A stretch of DNA of 35,751 bases, from the NCBI GenBank assembly GCA_049317725.1, contig JBMOHS010000017.1:1-35751 (forward strand), given 5' to 3'. Of the stretch, positions 16,507 to 24,576 are shown piece after piece (position 1 is the first letter of the stretch; each line of letters begins with the position of its first letter). The translations under genes were made by a program, and so were the position numbers. The notes under the pieces are model-generated. The model was not told the DNA's origin. It worked only from the letters and a program-made list of their open reading frames with translations, and ran no database searches. The stretch comes from CAIOZW01 sp049317725. Its GTDB lineage: Bacteria; Acidobacteriota; Blastocatellia; RBC074.

Positions 16507-17059
16507 ACCACTCTTTACCGCGCTTGACCGCGCTCTCAGGGCATTCTGCTCAGCCCTTGTCAACCCTTACCCCATCTTCCAGAAGAACCAATCAGGAGAG
16601 ATTCAGGAATCTGGAGAAGTTTCTGAGCCTTTCGTCGCCTTGTCTTGGCGATCTTATCCGTTTTTATCGAAGATACGCACCTCGATATTAACCCGCTTTT
16701 GTTGAACAAAGTCAAATTGAACAGTCGACCACTCGTTTCTATGGAAGGATCGAGTGGGAGGCTGGCCTCGAGGCCTCGTCGAGACGGCGCGCAGAGCGGT
16801 CGCCGCAAAGCGGAATGAGCAGAGGGGGGGGACCCTCTGCGCGCCCCTTGCGTCCCGGTTGCGCGGTCCGCTATCTTGTCGCAGGGGAGATCCGAGGGCG
16901 TTGGAAAGCTCCCCCGTGCGGTAAGATGGCGATCCGGAGATCCTCGATTGACTGGCCTCGACTGAGCGTACCCAAGCAGCGCCCGAGCGGGAGAGCGTTC
17001 CGCCGAGAACCAGTTTGACAATTGCTCTTGACCTACGTGGAACGGTATGACGGGATGGT
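16507..17059. other. 553-base divergent intergenic region with strong RNA secondary structure
   Basis: I see no protein gene here that I would support. The stretch next to the radical SAM gene is AT-richer and carries its likely promoter. From 16764 to 16845 it is dense in inverted repeats: a 12-base palindrome GGCCTCGAGGCC (16764-16775); an 11-bp perfect pairing of 16786-16796 with 16835-16845; and an alternative 8-bp pairing of 16819-16826 with 16833-16840 that shares the right arm. A promoter for the rightward transporter must lie between about 16860 and 17040, where TTGACA occurs at 17018-17023, but I could not match a good -10. Confidence 0.5.
16685..16715 (-). promoter_or_regulatory. 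Candidate promoter for the radical SAM operon
   Basis: On the minus strand, TTGACT (16710-16715) and TAATAT (16685-16690) are separated by 19 bases; shifting the -10 by one base to TTAATA gives 18. It lies about 180 bases before the radical SAM start in an AT-richer patch of an otherwise GC-rich region. Confidence 0.4.
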
Positions 17060-18010
17060 ATGGAAGAGACTCGCAGTGACGTGCAGCAAGTGCCCTGGCG
17101 GGCGGAAGGCGCATTGATTGCTTTGGCATTGATGTGGGGGACCTCCCACGTCGTGACGAAGAGCATTCTAGCGACGCATTCGCCATCATTCTATACCACC
17201 ACGAGGTTTGGGATCGCGGCCCTCTGCTTCGGGCTGATCTTTGGGGGACACCTCCGGCGCAGTCGTTGGGAAGAGATCCGTCGTGGGATGCTCCTCGGGC
17301 TCTGCAGCTTGATGGGGATCGCCTTTTACGTCACTGGGCTGGTCTTCACCCAGGCGTCGAAAGCGGGCTTCATCACGGGGCTCTACCTCGTCTTCACTCC
17401 AGTGGTAGCATTTCTCCTATTTCGGATGCGTCCGACGCGGGACCACGTGGCAGGTCTGCTGGTCGCCTTGGTCGGCTTCGCCTTGCTCAGCTTTCCCAGG
17501 GGACAAGAGACAGTCAATTGGGGAGACGTCCTCGTGCTGCTCGCCGCCTTCTCATGGGCGACCCACATTGCCGCGACGACTGCCTTCGCCAAGCTCGGAA
17601 ACGTTCGGACCTTGGCGGCCGTCCAGGTGATGACGGTCGCCGTTCTGGCCTTGACGATCCACCTCGTGCTGCGGGCCATCGGGTGGGAGACCCGTTCCAA
17701 CCCGATCGATCGCTCGTTTCTTTGGCAGATCGGGTACATGGCATTGATGGTGACCTTTGTCGCGGCCCTGATCCAGACCTGGGCTCAGCGGCGGGTCCCG
17801 TCGACCCATGCCGCGCTTCTGTATGCCCTGGAACCGGTCTCGGCAGCCCTCTTCGCCTATCTGGCCTTCGGCGAGCGGCTGGGCTTTTCGCGTGGGGCGG
17901 GGGCCGCGCTGATCGTCGTTGGGGTGATCCTCTCCCGCACGGAGGGATTGACCCGCTTGCTGGGCCCGCGCGTTGCGAAACTGCCCGGCGATCTGCCTTC
18001 TTCGACCTGA
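17060..18010 (+). CDS. EamA-family (DMT superfamily) transporter
   Basis: A 316-residue inner-membrane protein with about ten hydrophobic helices arranged as two EamA repeats (about residues 15-145 and 155-295). Typical features are L-M-W-G-T-S-H at the first helix, the P-V-V-A-F-L-L end of the first repeat, and A-L-L-Y-A-L-E-P-V-S-A-A-L-F-A-Y-L near the end of the second. The family exports or imports metabolites such as amino acids or nucleotide precursors; the substrate cannot be deduced. The ATG at 17060 has only a weak ribosome-binding site. It is followed 20 bases later by a single-domain response regulator, so the two may be co-transcribed. Confidence 0.88.
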   Translation: MEETRSDVQQVPWRAEGALIALALMWGTSHVVTKSILATHSPSFYTTTRFGIAALCFGLIFGGHLRRSRWEEIRRGMLLGLCSLMGIAFYVTGLVFTQASKAGFITGLYLVFTPVVAFLLFRMRPTRDHVAGLLVALVGFALLSFPRGQETVNWGDVLVLLAAFSWATHIAATTAFAKLGNVRTLAAVQVMTVAVLALTIHLVLRAIGWETRSNPIDRSFLWQIGYMALMVTFVAALIQTWAQRRVPSTHAALLYALEPVSAALFAYLAFGERLGFSRGAGAALIVVGVILSRTEGLTRLLGPRVAKLPGDLPSST

Positions 18011-18030
18011 TCTATTCCGTTGACTGAGAG

Positions 18031-18402
18031 ATGCCTGTGATCAAGGTTCTGATTGTCGACGATATCGAGGGGGTGAGGCGAATGCTCACCTATGCGTTGG
18101 AGGATGACTATGCCATCCTCCAGGCGACTAATGGTCTGGAGGCGATTGAGGTGGCGACCCGTGATCAGCCCGACGTCATCCTGATGGATCTGGATATGCC
18201 GGTGATGGATGGGGTTGAAGCGACACGCCGGATCAAGGCCGACCCCCAGTTGGCCCATATCAAAGTGCTGGCCGTTTCCGGACAGAACAATAGTGAGAAG
18301 GCTCGCTTGATTGTTGACTCGTGTGATGCCTTCATCGAAAAGCCGTATGCCATCCCGGATTTGGTTTCGGCGGTGCGCCGCTTGGCGGGTAGTCCCACCT
18401 AG
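18031..18402 (+). CDS. Single-domain response regulator (receiver only)
   Basis: A 123-residue CheY-like receiver. The acidic pocket is D10/D11, the phosphoacceptor is D53 in L-M-D-L-D-M-P-V-M-D-G, the switch residue is S83 and the conserved Lys is K104 in I-E-K-P. No output domain follows, so it acts by protein contact or as a phosphorelay intermediate. The partner kinase is not adjacent; the only histidine kinase in the window is NtrY-like at 28211. It is preceded by GAGAG and lies between a transporter and a Yip1-like membrane protein on the same strand. Confidence 0.92.
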   Translation: MPVIKVLIVDDIEGVRRMLTYALEDDYAILQATNGLEAIEVATRDQPDVILMDLDMPVMDGVEATRRIKADPQLAHIKVLAVSGQNNSEKARLIVDSCDAFIEKPYAIPDLVSAVRRLAGSPT

Positions 18403-18444
18403 GGAAGCGACAGGTCGATTGCCAAGATCGGGGAGGAGGAAGAG

Positions 18445-19251
18445 ATGACAGATGAGAGGGACGACAAAGATGCCTATCTCGCCGCGGAGAGGGGGGATTC
18501 GAGCGGGCCAGCCGTGCTGAAGCGGCCGAGCGGGGTCTTCGAGCGACTGTTGGGGGTGGTCGTCTCTCCCGGAGAGGCCTTCGCGGATGTCGCCTGGGCC
18601 CCGCTACCATACCTTCCCCTCCTGCTCTTACTGGCCCTTACCGCTGGGGCGACCGCCTTCACCTTTGCGCGAATTCCGATGGATCGGATGATCGATGAGC
18701 GGTTGGAGCAGATGGTCGAGGAGGGACGGCTGACCCAGGAGCAGGTCGCACAGCAGCAGGAGCAGATGGCCGCGATGCGTCCCGTCATGCGATGGGTCGG
18801 GCCGATCTCTTCGGTGGTGGTCATCCTCTTATTGACGCTGGCGGTAGCGGGATTCGCGCGGCTAGTCAGCATGATGATGGGGTATGAGAACCGATTCCTT
18901 TCCCTCTGGTCGGTGACGATCTATGCTTGGTTGGCGACATCGCTCTTCACGACGCTTCTCTTTCTGGTGGTCGTCTTTGTCAAGCCAGTGGAGGAGATCG
19001 ACATTACCAATCCGCTGGGCTCCAATCTGGCAGCCTTGTTGCCCCTCTTCGGGCTGACCGGCCTGCCACGCTTCGTGACCTCTTTTCTTGCCTGGGTGGA
19101 CCTTTTTTATGGGTGGAAGGTGGTGCTGCTCGGGATTGGGTATGCCGCCGTCACCAAGCAACTGGCCGCTTCGACCTCGCTTCTCTTCTGCGGAGTCATC
19201 GCCCTCTTGATCGCTCTCGGCGCGGCTGCTTGGGCTGCGGCCTTTGGCTGA
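18445..19251 (+). CDS. Yip1-domain membrane protein
   Basis: A 268-residue integral membrane protein with a strong ribosome-binding site (GGGGAGGAGGAAGAG) right before the ATG. A polar N-terminus of about 50 residues contains V-F-E-R-L-L-G-V-V-V-S-P-G-E-A-F-A-D-V, the typical entry of bacterial Yip1/DUF1282 proteins. A hydrophobic helix follows, then a glutamine-rich cytoplasmic or periplasmic helix (about 75-115, with Q-E-Q-V-A-Q-Q-Q-E-Q-M), and four or five more membrane spans. Bacterial members have no settled function. It sits 42 bases after the receiver gene and probably shares its transcript. Confidence 0.75.
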   Translation: MTDERDDKDAYLAAERGDSSGPAVLKRPSGVFERLLGVVVSPGEAFADVAWAPLPYLPLLLLLALTAGATAFTFARIPMDRMIDERLEQMVEEGRLTQEQVAQQQEQMAAMRPVMRWVGPISSVVVILLLTLAVAGFARLVSMMMGYENRFLSLWSVTIYAWLATSLFTTLLFLVVVFVKPVEEIDITNPLGSNLAALLPLFGLTGLPRFVTSFLAWVDLFYGWKVVLLGIGYAAVTKQLAASTSLLFCGVIALLIALGAAAWAAAFG

Positions 19252-19252
19252 G

Positions 19253-19285
19253 CAGGTGAGCTGGCCCACACGGGGTTGTCACCTG
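19253..19285 (+). terminator. Hairpin after the Yip1 gene
   Basis: CAGGTGA (19253-19259) pairs perfectly with TCACCTG (19279-19285), and CCC/GGG can pair inside the loop. It directly follows the stop codon of the Yip1 gene. There is no T run, so it may be a Rho-type end or an mRNA-stabilising hairpin. Confidence 0.35.
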
Positions 19286-19387
19286 AGAAGAGGTCGAGAG
19301 CTGGCAGTGGGTACGAATCGAGTTGTCGTAGAGCAGAGAAATCTTCTCGAAAATAGTGTAGAAGTGTAGAAAGGATGGGAGAGAGTC

Positions 19388-21058
19388 ATGAATCAGCAGA
19401 GAGCAGCGCGCAAGCCACCGGTCTATGATGTCGTGATTGTTGGATCAGGGGCAGCGGGAGGGACAGCGGCGTGGGCCTTGGTCAAGGCTGGGCTGCGGGT
19501 CGCCATGCTCGAAACGGGGGCGCTGCGCCGTCACTTGCTCGACTTTCCCTACCACGAACCCTTTCCGTACCAGGATCCCTACAGGGGGGTGAAGACTCCG
19601 CTCAGCCAGAGTGACGAATACAAACAGCGTTACTCCCTGACGGGAAGCACGCCAGAAGAGCCCTACACGACGCCGGAGAAGATGCCCTACGAATGGTTTC
19701 GGGCGCGGAATGTCGGGGGGCGGACGATGTTCTGGGGGCGCTTCTCGAACCGGTTCAACGAGAACGACTTTCGCGCCTACTCCCGGGATGGTCACGGCAA
19801 GGATTGGCCGCTGACCTACCAGGATCTCGCTCCGTATTACGACCGCGCGGAACTCTTCATGGGGGTTTGCGGTGAGAAAGAGGGGCACCCGGATCTGCCC
19901 GACAGTGACAATTTTCTCCCTCCCGTGGCCTACAAGTGCTCCGATCTGGCGATCAAGCGGGCCGCAGAAAAGATGGGGATCCGGACGATGCGCGTCCGGC
20001 GCGCCATGCTGACCAAGTCCTACCAAGGCTATCCCGCCTGCCACTACTGCTCGGGTTGCGACGATGGGTGTGAGACCCACTCCTTCTACAACTCGGCCTT
20101 CCGGCAGGTCGCGCCGCTCCTCGAGAAGTATCCGCGCACCTTCACGCTCATCCCGGAGGCGATGGCCTACAAGGTTGCCGTCAACGCGCGCGGGCTCGCC
20201 AGCGGGGTACACTACATCGACAAGAAGACTGGGCGTGAGCGGACGATACGAGCGCGCACCGTGGTCGTGGCCTGTGGTACGCTTGAGAGCACGCGGTTGC
20301 TGCTCCATTCCGGCATTGCCAACAGCAATGGAATGATCGGGCGCAATTTCATGGAGCATCTCGATGTTGGGGCACAAGCCTACTTCCCGGAACTCTTCTG
20401 GATGGACCGGGAAGCGGGAGACGGCATCGGGGGATCGCATATCATCATTCCGTGGTTTGGGTACTTCCGTCCCAATGAGAAGCGTGACTTTCTGCGCGGC
20501 TTTCAGATCGAGCCGTCATCGCGGATCCGGATGCGGCCCGACAAGAACGCCAAGGGAATTCCCGGATTTGGCAGTGACTTCAAACGGGAGGTCCGCAAAT
20601 GGACTGGGGCCCGGGTCGTTCTCGCCTCGCACGGGGAGATGTTGCCGTCGGAGAAGAAGTTTGTCGAACTCGACCCGAGCGTCAAGGACAAGTGGGGGAT
20701 TCCGGTGCTCCGGATCCATCATCCTTGGGAAGAGAACGACTACGCGATGTATCGCTATATCCGGCAGACCTACGAGGAGCTCTTTACCGAGGCCAAGGCG
20801 GTCGATATCCGACTGCCCAAGCAGCCGGATACCCCAGGCCACTCGATCCACGAGATGGGGACGCTCCATATGGGAGCGGACGCGAAGACTTCGGTACTCA
20901 ACCAGTACAATCAGTCCTGGGAGGTGCGCAACCTCTTTGTCGTCGACGCTGCCGCCTTCACCTCAGGCACACATAAGAACCCGACCCTGACGATCATGGC
21001 GCTCAGTTGGCGTGCCAGCGACTACATGATGGCCGAGATGAAGAAGGGGAGCTGGTAG
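19388..21058 (+). CDS. GMC-family FAD oxidoreductase with ferredoxin-like cysteine motif
   Basis: A 556-residue glucose-methanol-choline-type dehydrogenase. The FAD-binding motif V-G-S-G-A-A-G-G-T-A-A is at about 18-28, followed by the ADP-ribose-contacting E near L-E-T-G. The G-G-R-T-M-F-W-G-R segment is the usual flavin-contacting loop. The C-terminal catalytic His-Asn pair is present (H-E-M-G-T-L-H-M-G and T-H-K-N-P-T-L-T). An unusual stretch is C218-x2-C221-x2-C224-x3-C228, a pattern like that of an Fe-S cluster ligand set; FAD-dependent glucose and fructose dehydrogenases of this family do carry a cluster. Oxidation of a sugar or polyol with electron transfer to a membrane or cytochrome partner is likely. 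I see no signal peptide, and no cytochrome or small-subunit gene is adjacent. GGATGGGAGAGAG precedes the ATG. Confidence 0.88.
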   Translation: MNQQRAARKPPVYDVVIVGSGAAGGTAAWALVKAGLRVAMLETGALRRHLLDFPYHEPFPYQDPYRGVKTPLSQSDEYKQRYSLTGSTPEEPYTTPEKMPYEWFRARNVGGRTMFWGRFSNRFNENDFRAYSRDGHGKDWPLTYQDLAPYYDRAELFMGVCGEKEGHPDLPDSDNFLPPVAYKCSDLAIKRAAEKMGIRTMRVRRAMLTKSYQGYPACHYCSGCDDGCETHSFYNSAFRQVAPLLEKYPRTFTLIPEAMAYKVAVNARGLASGVHYIDKKTGRERTIRARTVVVACGTLESTRLLLHSGIANSNGMIGRNFMEHLDVGAQAYFPELFWMDREAGDGIGGSHIIIPWFGYFRPNEKRDFLRGFQIEPSSRIRMRPDKNAKGIPGFGSDFKREVRKWTGARVVLASHGEMLPSEKKFVELDPSVKDKWGIPVLRIHHPWEENDYAMYRYIRQTYEELFTEAKAVDIRLPKQPDTPGHSIHEMGTLHMGADAKTSVLNQYNQSWEVRNLFVVDAAAFTSGTHKNPTLTIMALSWRASDYMMAEMKKGSW

Positions 21059-21066
21059 CAGGCGCG

Positions 21067-22680
21067 ATGATCGGTCGAAGATGGCTTTCGCTCTGCCTCT
21101 GTCTGCTCCATTGTGGGGCGCTGTTTCTTCCGGCGCGATCCCACCCCTTCGGCAACTATGCGACAGAGACCGATTTCTACCACTACTATGCGCCGGATGC
21201 GACGCGGCTGATGGTGGGTGCCTTTCCGGAGAACCCCTACCAAGGGCCGGGCTACCCGGTAGTTCTGGCACTGCTGGCCAAGGGGACGGGGCTCGATCTC
21301 TTTGTGGTCGGCAAGTGGCTCTCGGTCCTCTGCGCGGTCGCGGTGGGTGGGCTGCTAGCAATTCTCTTTGGGCGTCTCCTCGGGTGGGGGGGCGGGATTG
21401 GGGCCCAACTTCTCTTCATCGTCAGCGGGGAGGTGCCCCAGTTCTCGATCAATGCGGCAACGGACCTCTTCTTTCTGACGATCTGCTTGGCCGCGCTGGT
21501 CGTCCTGCCGGGGGCGAGTTACCCGCATCGGGCGGGAACAGCGCGGGTCATCGTAGCCGGAGCCCTGAGCGCCGCTGCCTACCTCACCCGCTACAATGGG
21601 CTCTTTCTGATCCTGACCTGTGTTGCAGCGCTGCTCTGGATCGATCCGATCGCAGCAACATGGCGACGCCGGCTGGCAACGGTCGCCCTCTACCTCGCCA
21701 TCTGCCTGCTGGTCGCGAGCCCGTGGTTTTATGCCAATGCGGTTCACCGTGGCTCCCCTCTCTACAACACCAACTACCTCAACTTGGCGACCCAGTTCTA
21801 TCCGGAGCTGGTGGCGGGCAAGACCAATCAGGACGGCACGCGAGCCTTGGCCGAGCGGTTTGGCTCCTTCAAGGACGTTCTTGTGTATGATCCGGGACGC
21901 GTCGCCGAGGTCTATCCCCGCTCGCTCGGGCAGAGCCTCTGGTACAGCCTGACGGGAGGACTGGTTCATCCCCTGACGGGGGGGCTAGCCTGGATGGGAA
22001 TCGTCCTCTTTCTCTGGCGACGGCGGGAGGCGAGGGGGCTTGTCCTTCTCTGGGGGGCCGGTCTCTACCTCTTGCTGATGGCGCTCAACCATTGGGAGAC
22101 AAGGTACTACTTCTTTATTGGGGCCCTCTATTCGGGGATGGCGGTCTTGGCGATACAGACCGCAGGGGAGTGGCTGACGGGCAAGGGGGCGGTCGCCGGG
22201 TGGCGGAAGTGGGCGGGACGTCTTCTCCCATGGGCCGCTTTCGGGCTGGTCTGGGGGCTCTCCCTGGCGCAATCGAGCGCGGATCTCCATAAATTTCTCG
22301 CGGCGCAACCGTGGGAGGTCGAACGGGCACGAGCGTATCTGCGCGGTGCCCATCCGGAAGGAAGACGGTTGCGGATCGTCTCGCGCAAGCCGCACCTCCC
22401 CTATCTCCTCGACAGTGAATGGGTCTTCTTTCCACCGGTCAAATCGCTCGGGGAACTGGAGGACTGGGTCACCCGTCACCGGATCGACTATCTGGTGATT
22501 GGTCGTCGGGAGCTGAAGGAGCGCCGGGAGCTGGCCCCACTCGCCAAGCCCGAGCAGGCACCCCCTTGGCTCTTACCCGTCTGGGTCGATCCGGAGACGA
22601 GGCTGGTTCTCTACCGGGTCGTGCCTTCTGCGGCAACGGCGGGCAGGTACTCGTGTTCGATCTCCGCTTGGTACTCCTGA
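21067..22680 (+). CDS. GT39/ArnT-like polytopic membrane glycosyltransferase
   Basis: A 537-residue protein starting 8 bases after the oxidoreductase stop, so co-transcription is likely. It has an N-terminal hydrophobic segment and then a large loop with E-T-D-F-Y-H-Y-Y-A-P-D-A, where the acidic residue matches the catalytic Asp/Glu of lipid-phosphate-sugar-dependent GT-C enzymes. About ten further membrane helices follow, with L-T-R-Y-N-G-L-F and N-H-W-E-T-R-Y-Y-F motifs typical of the PMT/ArnT group. A soluble C-terminal domain follows. Such enzymes transfer sugars from polyprenyl-phosphate donors to periplasmic acceptors. The last 70 bases overlap the 3' end of glpD on the opposite strand. 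Confidence 0.75.
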   Translation: MIGRRWLSLCLCLLHCGALFLPARSHPFGNYATETDFYHYYAPDATRLMVGAFPENPYQGPGYPVVLALLAKGTGLDLFVVGKWLSVLCAVAVGGLLAILFGRLLGWGGGIGAQLLFIVSGEVPQFSINAATDLFFLTICLAALVVLPGASYPHRAGTARVIVAGALSAAAYLTRYNGLFLILTCVAALLWIDPIAATWRRRLATVALYLAICLLVASPWFYANAVHRGSPLYNTNYLNLATQFYPELVAGKTNQDGTRALAERFGSFKDVLVYDPGRVAEVYPRSLGQSLWYSLTGGLVHPLTGGLAWMGIVLFLWRRREARGLVLLWGAGLYLLLMALNHWETRYYFFIGALYSGMAVLAIQTAGEWLTGKGAVAGWRKWAGRLLPWAAFGLVWGLSLAQSSADLHKFLAAQPWEVERARAYLRGAHPEGRRLRIVSRKPHLPYLLDSEWVFFPPVKSLGELEDWVTRHRIDYLVIGRRELKERRELAPLAKPEQAPPWLLPVWVDPETRLVLYRVVPSAATAGRYSCSISAWYS

Positions 22681-24311
22681 ATTGCCTCAACTCGCTGCGC
22701 GTCAGTCCAGCCAAGCCTCTTGGCGAGATGGGAGGCGACAATCTCCGCGGCCCGGAGCGAATCTTCTCCTGCCAGCATGGCGAGCCGGGTCCGGCGAGCC
22801 AAGACGTCGGCTGGCGTCATTGCCATCTCATACTCGATGGCATAGACCACTTCGACCACCAAGTCGGGCAGTTGTGAGTCGGGCAGCAGCGGAAGTCGCC
22901 GTGATTCGTCCTCGCGCATCAGTTCGAGCAGGCGTGGAGTTTCTGACCCGTAGCGGTAGACGAGATGGCGGGCGCTGGTGAGGGAGAGATTCTCCTCCGA
23001 GGCAATCTGGTGGGCCCGCGACTCGAACTCCTGTCGGTTCCACTCCCCCCCGCAGAGGGGACGTGTCCGTGTCGAGGCTGGGCTCGACCCTTTTCTCCCC
23101 AGTCGGCGCTCGGCGAGGTCGATCCCGTGCTCTGCCATGCGCCGATAGGTTGTCAGCTTGCCGCCGGCAATCGAGATGACCCCATCCGCCGTCTCCAACA
23201 CTTCCTCTTTCCGGGAGATGTCGGTTGTCTTCTTGACACTCGGATCACTGATCAGTGGGCGCAGGCCCGCCCAGGCCGTCAGGACGTCTTCTCGATCAAG
23301 CTGGGCGCTGGGAAAATAGGCGTTGATGGCCGCGAGGATCTCCCGTACCTCCTCTTCGTCGGCTTGGGGGTGGTTCTTCTCTCCGGTAAAGTCTGTATCG
23401 GTCGTTCCAATGTTGACACGCCCCTCCCAGGGAACGACGAAGTAGAAACGGTGTCCCGTCAGAGATGGGATCAGCCAAGCGCCCTCGACGGGCAGCCGAT
23501 CGGCAGCCACCGTCAGATGAATCCCTTTCGAGGGGCGGACTGTTTTGGTCAAGCTCCTCCCCTCGCCACCGGGTAGTTGCAAGGTCTCCCCCATCCAGAC
23601 CCCCGTGGCGTTGAGGACGATCCGGGCCTGGCAGGGGATCTCAGCTCCATCCTTATCGAGGAGGTCCCGCACCCGTACCCCCTCGACCCGGCCCTGCCCC
23701 TCTCGAAGAAAGCGGCTCACCTCGGCGTAGCTCAGCAGGCAGGCTCCTGCACGATGCGCTGTCTTGGCGATCTCGACTACCAAGCGTGCATCGTCGGTTC
23801 GTCCGTCGTAGTAGAGCAAGGCACCACGCAGCCCACGCGGGTCGAGTTGCGGACCGAATTTCAGGGCTTCCTCGCGGTTCAGTCGCCGGTGCCGGCCGAA
23901 CCCGTACCCACCCGCCAGCAGGTCGTAGAGCAGCATCCCGGCGCGCATCTTCCACGGGTGATCGTAGTTCCGCCGGGGGTCCGCATAGATGGGGACGAGA
24001 AATGGAACCGGCTCCGCCAAGTGCGGCGCAATCTGGGTCAGAATTGACCGCTCGACCAGTCCCTCCCGAACCAGGGAAAAATCGAAGTGCTCGAGGTAGC
24101 GCAACCCTCCGTGAAGGAGCTTGGTTGATCGGCTCGATGTTCCCGCTGAAAAGTCGCGCCGTTCGAGCAGGACGGTCTTCCAGCCACGCCAGACGGCATC
24201 GAGCGCCAATCCCACCCCCGTCACGCCTCCACCAATGACGCAGATGTCGAAGGTCTCTTCCGTCAATCGCTTCAGGTTCTGTTTTCGTTCCTGCCAGGAG
24301 AATTCCATCAT
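22611..24311 (-). CDS. glpD: Aerobic-type FAD-dependent glycerol-3-phosphate dehydrogenase
   Basis: A 566-residue flavoprotein that oxidises sn-glycerol-3-phosphate to dihydroxyacetone phosphate and passes electrons to quinone at the inner membrane. The N-terminal FAD site is D-I-C-V-I-G-G-G-V-T-G-V-G at about 22-34, followed by A-G-T-S-S-R-S-T-K-L-L-H-G-G-L-R-Y-L, the GlpD signature. Other hallmarks are Y-Y-D-G-R-T-D-D-A-R-L, P-S-K-G-I-H-L and the G-G-K-L-T-T-Y-R-R-M-A motif. A C-terminal helical cap follows. An AAAGGG lies just before the ATG at 24311. No glpF or glpK is adjacent. The gene is divergent from the M28 peptidase and its 3' end overlaps the converging glycosyltransferase. Confidence 0.95.
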   Translation of the reverse strand: MMEFSWQERKQNLKRLTEETFDICVIGGGVTGVGLALDAVWRGWKTVLLERRDFSAGTSSRSTKLLHGGLRYLEHFDFSLVREGLVERSILTQIAPHLAEPVPFLVPIYADPRRNYDHPWKMRAGMLLYDLLAGGYGFGRHRRLNREEALKFGPQLDPRGLRGALLYYDGRTDDARLVVEIAKTAHRAGACLLSYAEVSRFLREGQGRVEGVRVRDLLDKDGAEIPCQARIVLNATGVWMGETLQLPGGEGRSLTKTVRPSKGIHLTVAADRLPVEGAWLIPSLTGHRFYFVVPWEGRVNIGTTDTDFTGEKNHPQADEEEVREILAAINAYFPSAQLDREDVLTAWAGLRPLISDPSVKKTTDISRKEEVLETADGVISIAGGKLTTYRRMAEHGIDLAERRLGRKGSSPASTRTRPLCGGEWNRQEFESRAHQIASEENLSLTSARHLVYRYGSETPRLLELMREDESRRLPLLPDSQLPDLVVEVVYAIEYEMAMTPADVLARRTRLAMLAGEDSLRAAEIVASHLAKRLGWTDAQRVEAIQEYQAEIEHEYLPAVAAEGTTR

Positions 24312-24422
24312 TGGGCCCTTTGCTTGATCTTTGGTATTGATGATGTGTCCCTCGGCGACAGTTCTTTCCGGGTGGCGCGTGGAACCTCAAAAGGATATTC
24401 TCTTGTTCGCGCGTTTGCCAGT

Positions 24423-24576
24423 GGATAGGACGAATAGGACTGATAGGACTGATAGGACGGATAGGATGAATACGATGAATAGGATGAATAGGATGAATGA
24501 GACAGATGGGACTTACAGGATGGATGAGATGGGTGGGACGTATATATTCTGTAAATCCTATCGGTCCTATTCCTCC
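24423..24576. repeat. Thirteen-unit 9-bp array plus complementary arm (GAATAGGAC repeat family)
   Basis: Thirteen contiguous 9-base units run in register from 24423 to 24539 (GGATAGGAC, GAATAGGAC, TGATAGGAC twice, then drifting toward GAATAGGAT). Downstream, 24555-24572 is complementary to units at 24432-24449 over 18 positions with one wobble and one mismatch, giving a long hairpin with a loop of about 105 bases. It lies between divergent glpD and the peptidase gene, and the right arm is probably translated as the charged start of the peptidase signal peptide. Confidence 0.8.

Noticed and set aside
16560..17189. Possible gene of about 209 codons in the divergent intergenic region (minus strand)
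   Set aside because: Ser/Arg-rich translation without motifs; it overlaps the start of the EamA gene and the structured repeats.
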